This document shows, one piece after another, positions 16,787 to 25,129 of a stretch of 64,000 bases of DNA. The notes beneath the pieces were generated by a model. It worked only from the letters and a program-made list of their open reading frames with translations. It was not told where the DNA came from and searched no databases. The first letter of the stretch is position 1. Each line of letters opens with the position of its first letter. A program made the position numbers and the translations under genes. Source of the stretch: Pseudomonas sp. PSKL.D1 (GTDB taxonomy: Bacteria; Pseudomonadota; Gammaproteobacteria; Pseudomonadales; Pseudomonadaceae); the NCBI RefSeq assembly GCF_028898945.1, contig NZ_CP118607.1, positions 3,830,001 to 3,894,000 on the forward strand. The letters are read 5' to 3'.

Positions 16787-19176
16787 CGGCACACCAACGG
16801 GCCGATGAAGGGAATCGCGCCATCGGCAGGCGGCAAGTCAAACTCAACCTGGCACTGCCCTCCCCCTTCCAGCGTTACCAGCAGGCGATTACGCGGCGCT
16901 AGGTTCTCGAGGTACACCAACCCGTCCCACCCCACCACGGCCTGCCCGCCACTTTGCTCATGAATCACTTTGCTGCCGAGCGTCAAAGGCTGCTGGTTAC
17001 CATCGACCAGCTCGATGCTCGCGGCCAGTACCCGCTTGAGCGGAAACTGAAGCAAGTAGCCGCTGCCGCGGCGCACCGCCACCCGCTGCTCCACCTCCGG
17101 CGCCAACACGTCGGGCGGCAGGTCCATGGGGTCGATTTCGTACTTCCCGCGGTAATACCCGCTGCTGTAGGGCACCAGCAGGTGGCCGTTCTTGTCGGTA
17201 CGCCCGATTTCCTGATTCTCATAGCGCACGGGCACATCGGCATAGCCGTCGGTGCTCACCACCACGAACGCATCGTCAATACGGTTGGCGGCAAACAGGC
17301 CGGCATCCATCCACACCAGTGAGCCGCTGGCGTCGGCCCAGCGGGTCATTTCGCCGCTGCTGCCATACACGCCTGCCTGCAGCTGCACCGACTGCAGGCG
17401 CCAGGTGACGTCGGCCTGGCGGTAGGCGTCGCGGTCACTGCCGCTGGCGTAGCCCAGGTTGTAACCCACCCCGCCACCCACCGGCACTGCGCGGCTGTAG
17501 TTGACCCGCTGCAGGTTTTCGCCTTCCTTGCTGCGCTCGGTGCCCAATGCCAGAGTGCCGTTCAGGTCGAACGGGATCACCAGTTGCGCCTGCACCGCCC
17601 ACTGGCTGTCGCCGATTTCACGGTTGGCCGACAGGTAGACGCTGCTGTTGCCCCACAGTGGCCTGCTCCAGCTCAGGTTGACCAGCCGGGTGCGGGTGCC
17701 GTCACCGGCGCGCACATCGAAGTAGCCCGCGCCCAGGCTGCCGTAGCGGTCGAGGTTGACGCTCAACGTCACTTGCTCGCTGCGCTGGCTCAGTTGCATG
17801 TCGGGGGTATCGACGCGGCTCAGGTCGGCGTATTCGCCATGGCGCTGCAGGCGCTGATAGTTGAAGCCAAAGCGTTGGCTGTTGTACTGGTAGCCAAGGG
17901 CGACCTGATGGCCTTTCTCGCCCTCGAACTGGCTCTGCGCAACGGCGGCGTTAAGCACACCAAAGTTGCCCAGCCGCATGTTGCCGCCCAACCCGCCAAG
18001 CACCAAAGACTCCGCCGTTTCGGCATGGGTTTCCAGGGTAAAACTGTCGCTGATGCCGTGGCGCAGGCTGGCCGAGGCAACGCCCGGGCCGTAGCTGAAA
18101 TCCTTCAAGGCATAATCGCGGCGCAAGCTGCCTGCAGCCAACGAAAAGTCCGACAGGCCTTTTTGCAGCAGGCTGCTGGTCACGTAGAACGGCAAGGTGG
18201 TGGACACCTGGCGGCCCAAGGCATCGGTGGTCACCACCACGGCCTCACCGGCACCGTTGATGAACGGCACATTGGTCAGCGTGTAAGGGCCGGGCTGCAA
18301 CTCGGTGGTGCTGGACTTGTAGCCGTTGATGAACAGGTCCAGTGACGTGGGTACTGCCGCTTCACCTGCAAAGGCCGGCAGCGGATAGGTGACCAAGTCT
18401 GGCCGGGCGGCGAAGTCGCGGGCCAACTGCAGCCCACCAACGCGCACCGAGCTGGTCCAGGGCAAGGCGCCCGTGACGAAATCCCCTGCCTCGTAAGTCA
18501 GCAGGCGCTGTTCATCGGTGAAGCGCCAGGTGGTGTCGTAGCGTAAAAAGCCCTGCCGCGTGGTATCGGCCTGGGCGCCGTTAAAGGATTGGCGCCACTG
18601 CCCGGTAGTGGCGAAGGTGCCCCAGCTGTCGAACAGGCGCAGCTCGTTCCAGGCGGCAAGGTAGGTGCCGCCGTCGTCAGTGTCATTCAGGTACAGGTCA
18701 TAGTTGAACAACGCCCCAAAACTGCTGCGCGCTTCACTGGCCGGGTACAGGCTGCGATCGCCGACTTGCTGATCCGGCAGCCAGGCGGGCGGCACCTGCA
18801 GCAGCAGGCGCTGGTTCTGGCTGTCGTAATCGGTGTGCAGGCCAGGCACGGCCTCAAGCGCCAGTTCACCTTGCGGGTTGCCGGGCAGCGCAACGCCGGC
18901 GGCGCGCAGCACCTCGCTGTCCAGGTACAACTGCCCGGCGCGCTGCTGCACCGGCACCAGTTCAGCGCGGGGCACCTGGTTCACCAGCAAGTCGAGGTAC
19001 AGCGTGGCGTCGGCGATGGCGGCCGCTTCGGTGGGCGGTGGCGGCAGGTCGTCGGCCACCGCCAGGCCGGCGCCGAGCACGACCAGCCCCAGGCACCAGC
19101 GGCGCACTGCCCGCAACAGCGGTTTCACACACGGTTTCCAACCATTGCCGGGTCCTCCCTGGCCCCAGACCGACAT
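16783..19176 (-). CDS. csuD: Outer-membrane pilus usher (CsuD-like)
   Basis: The 797-residue protein has a signal peptide (LVVLGAGLAVA), an N-terminal periplasmic domain, the usher beta-barrel with its plug (region of LDLFINGYKSSTTELQPGPYTLTNVPFI-type sequence), and two C-terminal periplasmic domains with DKNGHLLVPY. It is at the short end for ushers, as for the Csu class. It secretes and polymerises subunits delivered by the chaperone encoded just upstream. Confidence 0.93.
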   Translation of the reverse strand: MSVWGQGGPGNGWKPCVKPLLRAVRRWCLGLVVLGAGLAVADDLPPPPTEAAAIADATLYLDLLVNQVPRAELVPVQQRAGQLYLDSEVLRAAGVALPGNPQGELALEAVPGLHTDYDSQNQRLLLQVPPAWLPDQQVGDRSLYPASEARSSFGALFNYDLYLNDTDDGGTYLAAWNELRLFDSWGTFATTGQWRQSFNGAQADTTRQGFLRYDTTWRFTDEQRLLTYEAGDFVTGALPWTSSVRVGGLQLARDFAARPDLVTYPLPAFAGEAAVPTSLDLFINGYKSSTTELQPGPYTLTNVPFINGAGEAVVVTTDALGRQVSTTLPFYVTSSLLQKGLSDFSLAAGSLRRDYALKDFSYGPGVASASLRHGISDSFTLETHAETAESLVLGGLGGNMRLGNFGVLNAAVAQSQFEGEKGHQVALGYQYNSQRFGFNYQRLQRHGEYADLSRVDTPDMQLSQRSEQVTLSVNLDRYGSLGAGYFDVRAGDGTRTRLVNLSWSRPLWGNSSVYLSANREIGDSQWAVQAQLVIPFDLNGTLALGTERSKEGENLQRVNYSRAVPVGGGVGYNLGYASGSDRDAYRQADVTWRLQSVQLQAGVYGSSGEMTRWADASGSLVWMDAGLFAANRIDDAFVVVSTDGYADVPVRYENQEIGRTDKNGHLLVPYSSGYYRGKYEIDPMDLPPDVLAPEVEQRVAVRRGSGYLLQFPLKRVLAASIELVDGNQQPLTLGSKVIHEQSGGQAVVGWDGLVYLENLAPRNRLLVTLEGGGQCQVEFDLPPADGAIPFIGPLVCR

Positions 19177-19188
19177 TCATTGGCGGGC

Positions 19189-19953
19189 TCATTGGCCTTG
19201 CCGGATGGCCTCGGCCACTTCCTGGCCATTCACCCGCCCTTTCAGCACGCTGCCAGCGCCGGATGCGGCCGGTGCTGGCCAGCGCATGGTGGCACCGGGC
19301 AGCACGTAACCCAGCAGGCCCTCGGCAAGCGGCTTGCCCTGCACCACCACGTCGGTCAGGCGCGCGTGCACCGGGCCGGTGTTGCGCAGTTCTACATAGG
19401 GTTTGCCCTGCACCGTCACCGGGCGCCAGCTTAATTGCGGTTTGCCAACGCCACCGGCGCTGCGGTTGCCGTCCGGGTCCGGTTTACCCCACAACCCCTC
19501 GCCATAGACGAACAGCGGTACCGAATACCGCATCTGCAGGCGAATGGCTGCCGAGGTGCCTTGGGTGTTGGTATCGGCGGGCAGTGGCGACGGGATTTCA
19601 TCGATGATGATGCGGTAAGCCTGCTCCTGGCCGGCGGGCGAACTGCCCGTGCGCGTCAGGCGGATGAGCTGCTTCTGGCCGGGCGCGATGTTGGCCACCG
19701 GCGGGCTGCCGATGATGTCGCGCTGGGCCTGGAACTGTTCCTGATAATCCCCCTGGCGCCAGGCAAACACCCGCACCTGCAGGCTGGCGGGGGCCGAACC
19801 ACGGTTTTCCAGCCACAGTGCGCCGGCTTTCTGGTCAGCCTCCAGCACCGGGTCGATCGGCCAGATCAGCACCGACGTGGCCGCGCCTGCCGGCAGGCTC
19901 GCCAGCAGCAACAGCCCGATCACACCTTGCGCCCACTTCGCGCCTGCCACCAT
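19189..19953 (-). CDS. csuC: Periplasmic pilus chaperone (CsuC-like)
   Basis: The 254-residue protein has a signal peptide (LLLLASLPAGAA), then two immunoglobulin-like domains. Chaperone hallmarks are visible: GALWLENRGS, the RLTRTG strand and YRIIIDEIP. It holds pilin subunits by donor-strand complementation. It lies 12 bases before the usher gene. Confidence 0.93.
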   Translation of the reverse strand: MVAGAKWAQGVIGLLLLASLPAGAATSVLIWPIDPVLEADQKAGALWLENRGSAPASLQVRVFAWRQGDYQEQFQAQRDIIGSPPVANIAPGQKQLIRLTRTGSSPAGQEQAYRIIIDEIPSPLPADTNTQGTSAAIRLQMRYSVPLFVYGEGLWGKPDPDGNRSAGGVGKPQLSWRPVTVQGKPYVELRNTGPVHARLTDVVVQGKPLAEGLLGYVLPGATMRWPAPAASGAGSVLKGRVNGQEVAEAIRQGQ

Positions 19954-19992
19954 CCCGCTCTCCTTGCTTGATTGTTCTTGTTGGCGACGCCG

Positions 19993-20496
19993 TTACCAGG
20001 CCACCGTCACTTGCACCACGTCGGTGTAGGTCCCGGCAGGCACCAGGCCGGTCAGCGTCGCCCGGCCATACACCGGCAACTTGATCGCCGTGGGGTCGCT
20101 GTAGCTGACCGCCACGCTCTGGCCGATAACCAACGCCTGGGTGTAGGCCGCGTCCCGGTAGAGCTGATAGGCCAGCAGCTGGGTGCCTCCGCTGCGCTTG
20201 AGGTAACGCGTGCCGCTGGCGCTGTTCTGGCCGCCGTCCAGGCTCATGCTCACCGCCACGCCGGGGGTGCACTGGAAGGTCACCGTGCTGCCCCCCAGTG
20301 ACGTGCTGAGCGCGCCAGTGGCCAAGGCCGACTGGGTGCCGTAGTCGAGCGTGCCGTAGCTGGTGACCCCGCCGACCACCAGGCAACCGGCAACGATCTG
20401 CGCCGACACCTGGAAGGTGCTGCTGGTTGCCGCATGCAACGGCGCGGCCAGCACGGCACCGAGGCCCGCCAGGCAACCGCCGACCCAGTTGCGCAT
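19993..20496 (-). CDS. csuB: SCPU-domain pilus subunit (CsuB-like)
   Basis: The 167-residue secreted protein has one SCPU domain: signal peptide ending PLHAATSS, two cysteines, the SLDGGQNS motif, AYQLYRDAAYT, and a C-terminal PAGTYTDVVQVTVAW strand. It sits directly before the chaperone, the position of CsuB. Confidence 0.85.
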   Translation of the reverse strand: MRNWVGGCLAGLGAVLAAPLHAATSSTFQVSAQIVAGCLVVGGVTSYGTLDYGTQSALATGALSTSLGGSTVTFQCTPGVAVSMSLDGGQNSASGTRYLKRSGGTQLLAYQLYRDAAYTQALVIGQSVAVSYSDPTAIKLPVYGRATLTGLVPAGTYTDVVQVTVAW

Positions 20497-20505
20497 GGCG
20501 CCGGC

Positions 20506-21039
20506 TCAGAACGACAGCTCGACGGCCACCGTGTCGGTGTACGTGCCTGCCGGCAGCCCCGCCTTGCCGCGTGCCTGGCCATACAGGTTGACGGTTTGCG
20601 CAACGCCAGTGCTGGTCGGCAGGGTAATGGTGCCGTCGATGGCCAGCAGCTGGGTGTGCCCGGCATCCGTGTAGAAGTCGTAAGGCACGAAGTTGCCGCT
20701 ACCATCAGCCAATGCCCGTGTACCGCCGGCGGACTGGCCGTCATGGGAACCCGCACGCACGCGGATCGCTGGCACCGTGCCTGCCGAGCAAAGAATGCTC
20801 ATGGCCCCGCCGCCGCCACCCAGCACCTGGCCATTGGCGGTGGTGAACAAGGCTTCCTGGGTACCGAAGTTCAGCGCGCCGAAATTCAAGCCTGTACTGC
20901 CGGTGCTGCCATTGACCTGGCAGGCTGCAGTCAGCGTGAGGGTCGAGCTGATGGTGCCGGTCACGGTGGCGGCCTGGGCCTGGGCGGCCAAGGCCAGCCC
21001 GAGGCCGGCGAGGATGCAGTGGCTGAGGGTCGTTCGCAT
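20506..21039 (-). CDS. SCPU-domain pilus subunit (CsuA/B-like, probable major pilin)
   Basis: The 177-residue secreted protein has a signal peptide (AAQAQAATV), a conserved LTAACQVNG start, a glycine-rich loop (VLGGGGGAMS) and the closing PAGTYTDTVAVELSF. Its start resembles the CsuA/B major rod subunit more than the other subunits do. That assignment is inferred from sequence style. It is nine bases from the next gene. Confidence 0.75.
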   Translation of the reverse strand: MRTTLSHCILAGLGLALAAQAQAATVTGTISSTLTLTAACQVNGSTGSTGLNFGALNFGTQEALFTTANGQVLGGGGGAMSILCSAGTVPAIRVRAGSHDGQSAGGTRALADGSGNFVPYDFYTDAGHTQLLAIDGTITLPTSTGVAQTVNLYGQARGKAGLPAGTYTDTVAVELSF

Positions 21040-21057
21040 CGTAGTCTCCTTGCGGGG

Positions 21058-21594
21058 TTACCAGTCCAGGGTCACTCTGAGGGTGTCGCGGTAAAGCCCG
21101 GCAGGCAGCGCGCGCGGCTGCGCCACCACTACACCGTAAATAGGGATCGGCACCTGATCGGTGCTGCTGATGGTAAAAGCACGCGCCTGGCCGATGCCGT
21201 AGCGGCTGTTGCCGCCAGGGTCCACCGCCAGTTGGTAGGGGATCATTTCACGGCCATTGCTCAACCGGCGCACGCCGTCGTTGCCATTGAGGCCAGCATT
21301 GATGCGCACGTTGAAGGCCCTGACTTCGGGGGTGCAGCTGATCTGCAAACTGCCCTCGCCACCCGCCTGGTCAACGCGGGTGCGCAGCGCCTGGTCCCAG
21401 TTCGGGCCGCGCTCACCGAAGTCCATCAATCCTGGGTTGCCCAGCGTGGCGGGAGGCTGGTCACCGCTGCTAATCTGGCAGGCAGTGCTGATCACCAGCC
21501 GTGCCTGGATGAAACCGGTGGTGGTGCCATGGGCGACACCGCCGGGAACCAGCAATGGGCCGAGGGTGAGCAGCAGGATCGATGTGCGCTTCAT
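21058..21594 (-). CDS. SCPU-domain pilus subunit
   Basis: The 178-residue protein has a signal peptide (LVPGGVAHGTT) and one SCPU domain (VISTACQISS, NVRINAGLNGNDGVRRL, QLAVDPGGNSRYG, LPAGLYRDTLRVTLDW). It is likely a minor subunit of the same pilus, corresponding to CsuA or an extra member. Confidence 0.8.
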   Translation of the reverse strand: MKRTSILLLTLGPLLVPGGVAHGTTTGFIQARLVISTACQISSGDQPPATLGNPGLMDFGERGPNWDQALRTRVDQAGGEGSLQISCTPEVRAFNVRINAGLNGNDGVRRLSNGREMIPYQLAVDPGGNSRYGIGQARAFTISSTDQVPIPIYGVVVAQPRALPAGLYRDTLRVTLDW

Positions 21595-21624
21595 GGCCAG
21601 ACGTCCTTGTGCATGTCGCCCTCC

Positions 21625-22152
21625 CTACCAGGTGACCGTGACTTTGAGCAGGTCGGCGTACTGCCCGGCACGGGGCACCCACGCCAGTTTGTCGATGCGG
21701 GCATACAGCGGCAGCTCCACCGAACCGCTGTCCGGCACACGCGCCGCATGGGGCTCACCCACCGCCACCGGCTCACGCCAAGCGGCATCGCGGTAAAGCC
21801 GGTAGGGAATGGGGCGCGCCTTGGCGTCCTCGCTGGCCAAAAAGCGCAACTCACCTGCGCCGCCATGCTGGCCACCATCGATCCGCACTTGATAGGGCGT
21901 GTCGGGGTTGCATTCCAGCCGGGGTGGCCGCTGGCTGATCAGAACGCCACTGAGCGGAGCGCCCGGGCCATCCAGGCGCGCGGCATCACCCAGGTCGATT
22001 TGACCCAGAGCCTGAGCACCTGCATCACGCTGCTGGTTGACCAGCATGCAGCCACGCTGCACCTGGAACCGAACCTCCACCAGGAAGTCCGAGGCTACGG
22101 CACTGCCGCTCAACATCAGGCCCAACAGCCCGGCCAGAAGGCGTTCCGTCAC
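21625..22152 (-). CDS. SCPU-domain pilus subunit, first gene of the operon
   Basis: The 175-residue secreted protein has a signal peptide ending GSAVAS, cysteines at VQRGCML and LECNPD, the RIDGGQHGG motif and the closing YADLLKVTVTW. It is the most divergent subunit here. The 236 bases upstream, shared with the divergent phytochrome operon, must hold the pilus promoter; I see no clear regulator motif there. Confidence 0.78.
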   Translation of the reverse strand: MTERLLAGLLGLMLSGSAVASDFLVEVRFQVQRGCMLVNQQRDAGAQALGQIDLGDAARLDGPGAPLSGVLISQRPPRLECNPDTPYQVRIDGGQHGGAGELRFLASEDAKARPIPYRLYRDAAWREPVAVGEPHAARVPDSGSVELPLYARIDKLAWVPRAGQYADLLKVTVTW

Positions 22153-22391
22153 TTCACGTTCCTTGTTCCTCTATGCTCATTTGAGCGTAGCAGTCAGCCA
22201 GCAAGGCGTGATGGCAACAGGCCACACTTTAGTGATAACCCCAAAGATTTAAACGCGGCAGCGAACCCTCGCAACGCAAGTGCCTCAAATGGCCATAGGC
22301 CGGCAAAACGGCCCACATTCTGTTACGGTGCCTGGCGGCCGCACTGCCTGCACCGCAAGCCAGTAAGGACACGACAGGAGCGTTATCATTG

Positions 22392-24641
22392 ATGACCGCA
22401 GACAATGCACTCGCCGAGGCCGTCGAACGCTGCGCCCAGGAGCCGATCCAGGTGCCGGGCAGCATCCAGCCGCATGGTTTTCTGCTGGTGCTGGACGAAC
22501 ACGACCTGCGCATCCTTCAGGCCAGTGAAAATGCTGAACGCTGGCTCGGGGTACCGGCCCGGGAGTTGCTCGGCTGTGGCTTTGCCGACGTCATCAGTGG
22601 CCAGTTCGACTTGCGCAGCCGGCTGGAACAGCTGCCGGCTGACGAAGCGTTCCCGTTCCATATCGGCGACCTGCGCCTGCGCGAAGAGGCGCCGTTCACC
22701 CAACCGCTGCGGCTGTTGGCCCACCGCCACGACCAGGTGCTGATCGCCGAATTCGAACCCTTGCGCCAGCCCACCGACCTGGCTGGCCAGGGCGACTATT
22801 ACCCGCTGGTACGCAGTTTCGTCAGCACCCTGCACAAGGCCGGCAGCATCGAAGAACTGCTGCAGCAGACGGTGGTGCAAATCAAGCGCATAACGGGCTT
22901 TGGCCGGGTCAAGGCGTATCGTTTTGATGCCGAAGGCAATGGCGAAGTGCTCGCCGAAGCCGCAGACGAAGGCTACCCACGCTACCTTGGCCTGTGCTTT
23001 CCGGCCTCGGATATCCCCCGCCAGGCCCGCGAACTCTACCGGGTCAACCGCATCCGGGTAATCGAAGATGCCCATTACCAGGCCTCGCCGCTGCTGCCCA
23101 GCCTCAATCCGCGCACCGGCAAGCCACTGGACATGAGTTTTGCCGCCTTGCGCAGCGTTTCGCCGGTACACCTGAACTACATGCGCAACATGGGCACCCT
23201 GGCGTCCATGTCGCTGTCGATCGTGGTCGACGGTGAACTGTGGGGGCTGGTGTCGTGCCACCATGCGCAACCCCGCCCGGTGGATTTGCGCACGCGCACG
23301 GCCTGTGAACTGCTGGCCAGTGTGCTTTCGCTGCAGGTCGAATCGCGCGAAGCCCACGCCAAGACCCGCTCGCTGCTCGACCTGCGCCAGCACATCGTGC
23401 GCATGATCGCTTCGATGGCCGACCATGACAGCGTCAGCGACGGCCTGCGCGAGCTGCCCGATGTACTGCTGGCATTCGCCGGCGCCAGCGGCGCCGCCGT
23501 CATTTCTGCCGAGCGCTGCGACCTGTTCGGCCACACACCACCCCCCGCCCAGGTCAATGCCCTGGCGCACTGGCTGGGCCGGCGTGCGGGCGAAACGGTG
23601 TTCCACAGCGACAACCTGCGCCGCGACATCGACGAGTTACCCGAACTGGCCGCCCACGCCGGGGGGGTGCTGGCGGTGGCCATCTCGCAAATCCACTCGC
23701 ACTACTTGCTGTGGTTCCGCCCCGAGCAGGTGCGCACGGTCGAGTGGGCCGGGCGGCCGGACAAACACGTAGGCCCCACCGGCGCACTCAACCCGCGGCA
23801 CAGCTTTGAGCGCTGGCAAGAGCAGGTGAACGGCTACTGTGAGCCTTGGGACCTGCTGATCATCGAAGGCGTGCTTGAACTGCGCGGCGCAGTGCTCGGC
23901 ATCGTGCTGCGCAAAGCCGAAGAGCTGGCGCAACTGGCCGGTGAGCTGCGCCGGTCAAACAAGGAACTTGAAGCGTTTTCCTACAGTGTGTCCCACGACC
24001 TTCGCGCGCCGCTTCGGCACATTGCCGGCTACACCGAACTGCTCGGCGAAATCGAAGGCCATGGGATGAGCGAGCGCGGCCGCCGTTTTCTGCAACACAT
24101 TGGCGAAGCGGCGCAGTTTGCCGGCAGCCTGGTGGACAACCTGCTCAACTTTTCACAAATGGGCCGCTCGGCGCTGCGGCTGTCGGACGTCGACCTCAAC
24201 GCGCTGGTCGAGGCCATCCGCCAGGACCTGGCGCCCGACTACGAAGGCCGCGACATCGTCTGGGAGGTTGCCAGCCTGCCCAAGGTGATTGCCGACCCCG
24301 CGTTCATCAACATGGCGCTGCACAACCTGATCGCCAATGCCATCAAATACACCCGAGGGCGCGCACCGGCCCACATCGAGATTCAGGCCCGCCAGCACAA
24401 GCAAGAAATTGAAGTCTATATTCGCGATAATGGCGTAGGCTTCGACATGGCCTATGTGAACAAACTGTTCGGCGTCTTCCAGCGCCTGCACCGCATGGAA
24501 GACTTCGAAGGCACCGGCATCGGCCTGGCCAGCGTGCGGCGTATCATCGAGCGCCACGATGGGCGGGTCTGGGCTGAAGGCAAGGTCGGCCAGGGCGCCA
24601 GTTTTCACTTCACCCTTCCCCGTCACCCGGCAACTTCCTGA
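22392..24641 (+). CDS. bphP: Bacteriophytochrome histidine kinase
   Basis: This is a red/far-red light sensor kinase of 749 residues: PAS-like N-terminus, GAF, PHY, then HisKA and HATPase. The biliverdin-binding cysteine is in the expected N-terminal place (residue 14, RCAQEP, followed by PGSIQPHG). The GAF domain has the PASDIP motif (about 203-208) and the chromophore histidine in PVHLNYM (about 258). The phospho-acceptor histidine is in SHDLRAPLRH (about 534), and the N box is NLIANAIKYT. No response regulator is fused; the next gene supplies one. No heme oxygenase (bphO) lies beside it, so biliverdin must come from elsewhere. An in-frame TTG at 22389 is the alternative start. Confidence 0.93.
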   Translation: MTADNALAEAVERCAQEPIQVPGSIQPHGFLLVLDEHDLRILQASENAERWLGVPARELLGCGFADVISGQFDLRSRLEQLPADEAFPFHIGDLRLREEAPFTQPLRLLAHRHDQVLIAEFEPLRQPTDLAGQGDYYPLVRSFVSTLHKAGSIEELLQQTVVQIKRITGFGRVKAYRFDAEGNGEVLAEAADEGYPRYLGLCFPASDIPRQARELYRVNRIRVIEDAHYQASPLLPSLNPRTGKPLDMSFAALRSVSPVHLNYMRNMGTLASMSLSIVVDGELWGLVSCHHAQPRPVDLRTRTACELLASVLSLQVESREAHAKTRSLLDLRQHIVRMIASMADHDSVSDGLRELPDVLLAFAGASGAAVISAERCDLFGHTPPPAQVNALAHWLGRRAGETVFHSDNLRRDIDELPELAAHAGGVLAVAISQIHSHYLLWFRPEQVRTVEWAGRPDKHVGPTGALNPRHSFERWQEQVNGYCEPWDLLIIEGVLELRGAVLGIVLRKAEELAQLAGELRRSNKELEAFSYSVSHDLRAPLRHIAGYTELLGEIEGHGMSERGRRFLQHIGEAAQFAGSLVDNLLNFSQMGRSALRLSDVDLNALVEAIRQDLAPDYEGRDIVWEVASLPKVIADPAFINMALHNLIANAIKYTRGRAPAHIEIQARQHKQEIEVYIRDNGVGFDMAYVNKLFGVFQRLHRMEDFEGTGIGLASVRRIIERHDGRVWAEGKVGQGASFHFTLPRHPATS

Positions 24642-24655
24642 GGCACCCGTACACC

Positions 24656-25117
24656 ATGCTCAAGCCCATCCTGCTGGTTGAAGACAACCCCCGCGACCTG
24701 GAACTGACCCTTCTGGCCCTGGAACGCAGCCAGCTGGCCAACGAAGTGATCGTGCTGCGCGACGGTGCCGATGCGCTCGACTACCTGCTGCGGCGCAATG
24801 CCTACGCCGAACGTGACGACGGCAACCCGGCGGTATTGCTGCTGGACCTGAAACTGCCCAAGGTGGACGGCCTGGAAGTGCTCAAGGAAGTACGCGCCAC
24901 GCCCGAATTGCGCAGCATCCCGACGGTGATGTTGACCTCTTCGCGCGAAGAGCCAGACCTGCTACGCGCCTACGAACTAGGGGTGAACGCCTATGTGGTC
25001 AAGCCAGTCGAATTCAAGGAATTCGTCACGGCCATTTCCGACCTTGGGGTGTTCTGGGCCGTGCTCAACGAACCGCCACCCGGCTCGCTGCGCCTGAATC
25101 GGCGCGGCAGCAACTGA
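24656..25117 (+). CDS. CheY-like response regulator of the phytochrome
   Basis: The 153-residue single receiver domain has acidic residues at ED (9-10), phospho-acceptor Asp64 (LLLDLKLP), a threonine/serine in MLTSS and a lysine in VVKPVEF. It has no output domain. It resembles the Rcp1 type, whose partners are phytochromes, and starts 14 bases after the kinase stop, so it is the likely phosphate acceptor. It may pass the signal to the hybrid kinase that follows. Confidence 0.9.
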   Translation: MLKPILLVEDNPRDLELTLLALERSQLANEVIVLRDGADALDYLLRRNAYAERDDGNPAVLLLDLKLPKVDGLEVLKEVRATPELRSIPTVMLTSSREEPDLLRAYELGVNAYVVKPVEFKEFVTAISDLGVFWAVLNEPPPGSLRLNRRGSN

Positions 25118-25129
25118 GGCCGGCGCACG

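Noticed and set aside
20434..22392. A long plus-strand open frame (652 codons) across the csu operon
   Set aside because: It runs antisense to several convincing SCPU genes with signal peptides and has low-complexity, Arg/Gly/Ala-rich content typical of high-GC shadow frames.
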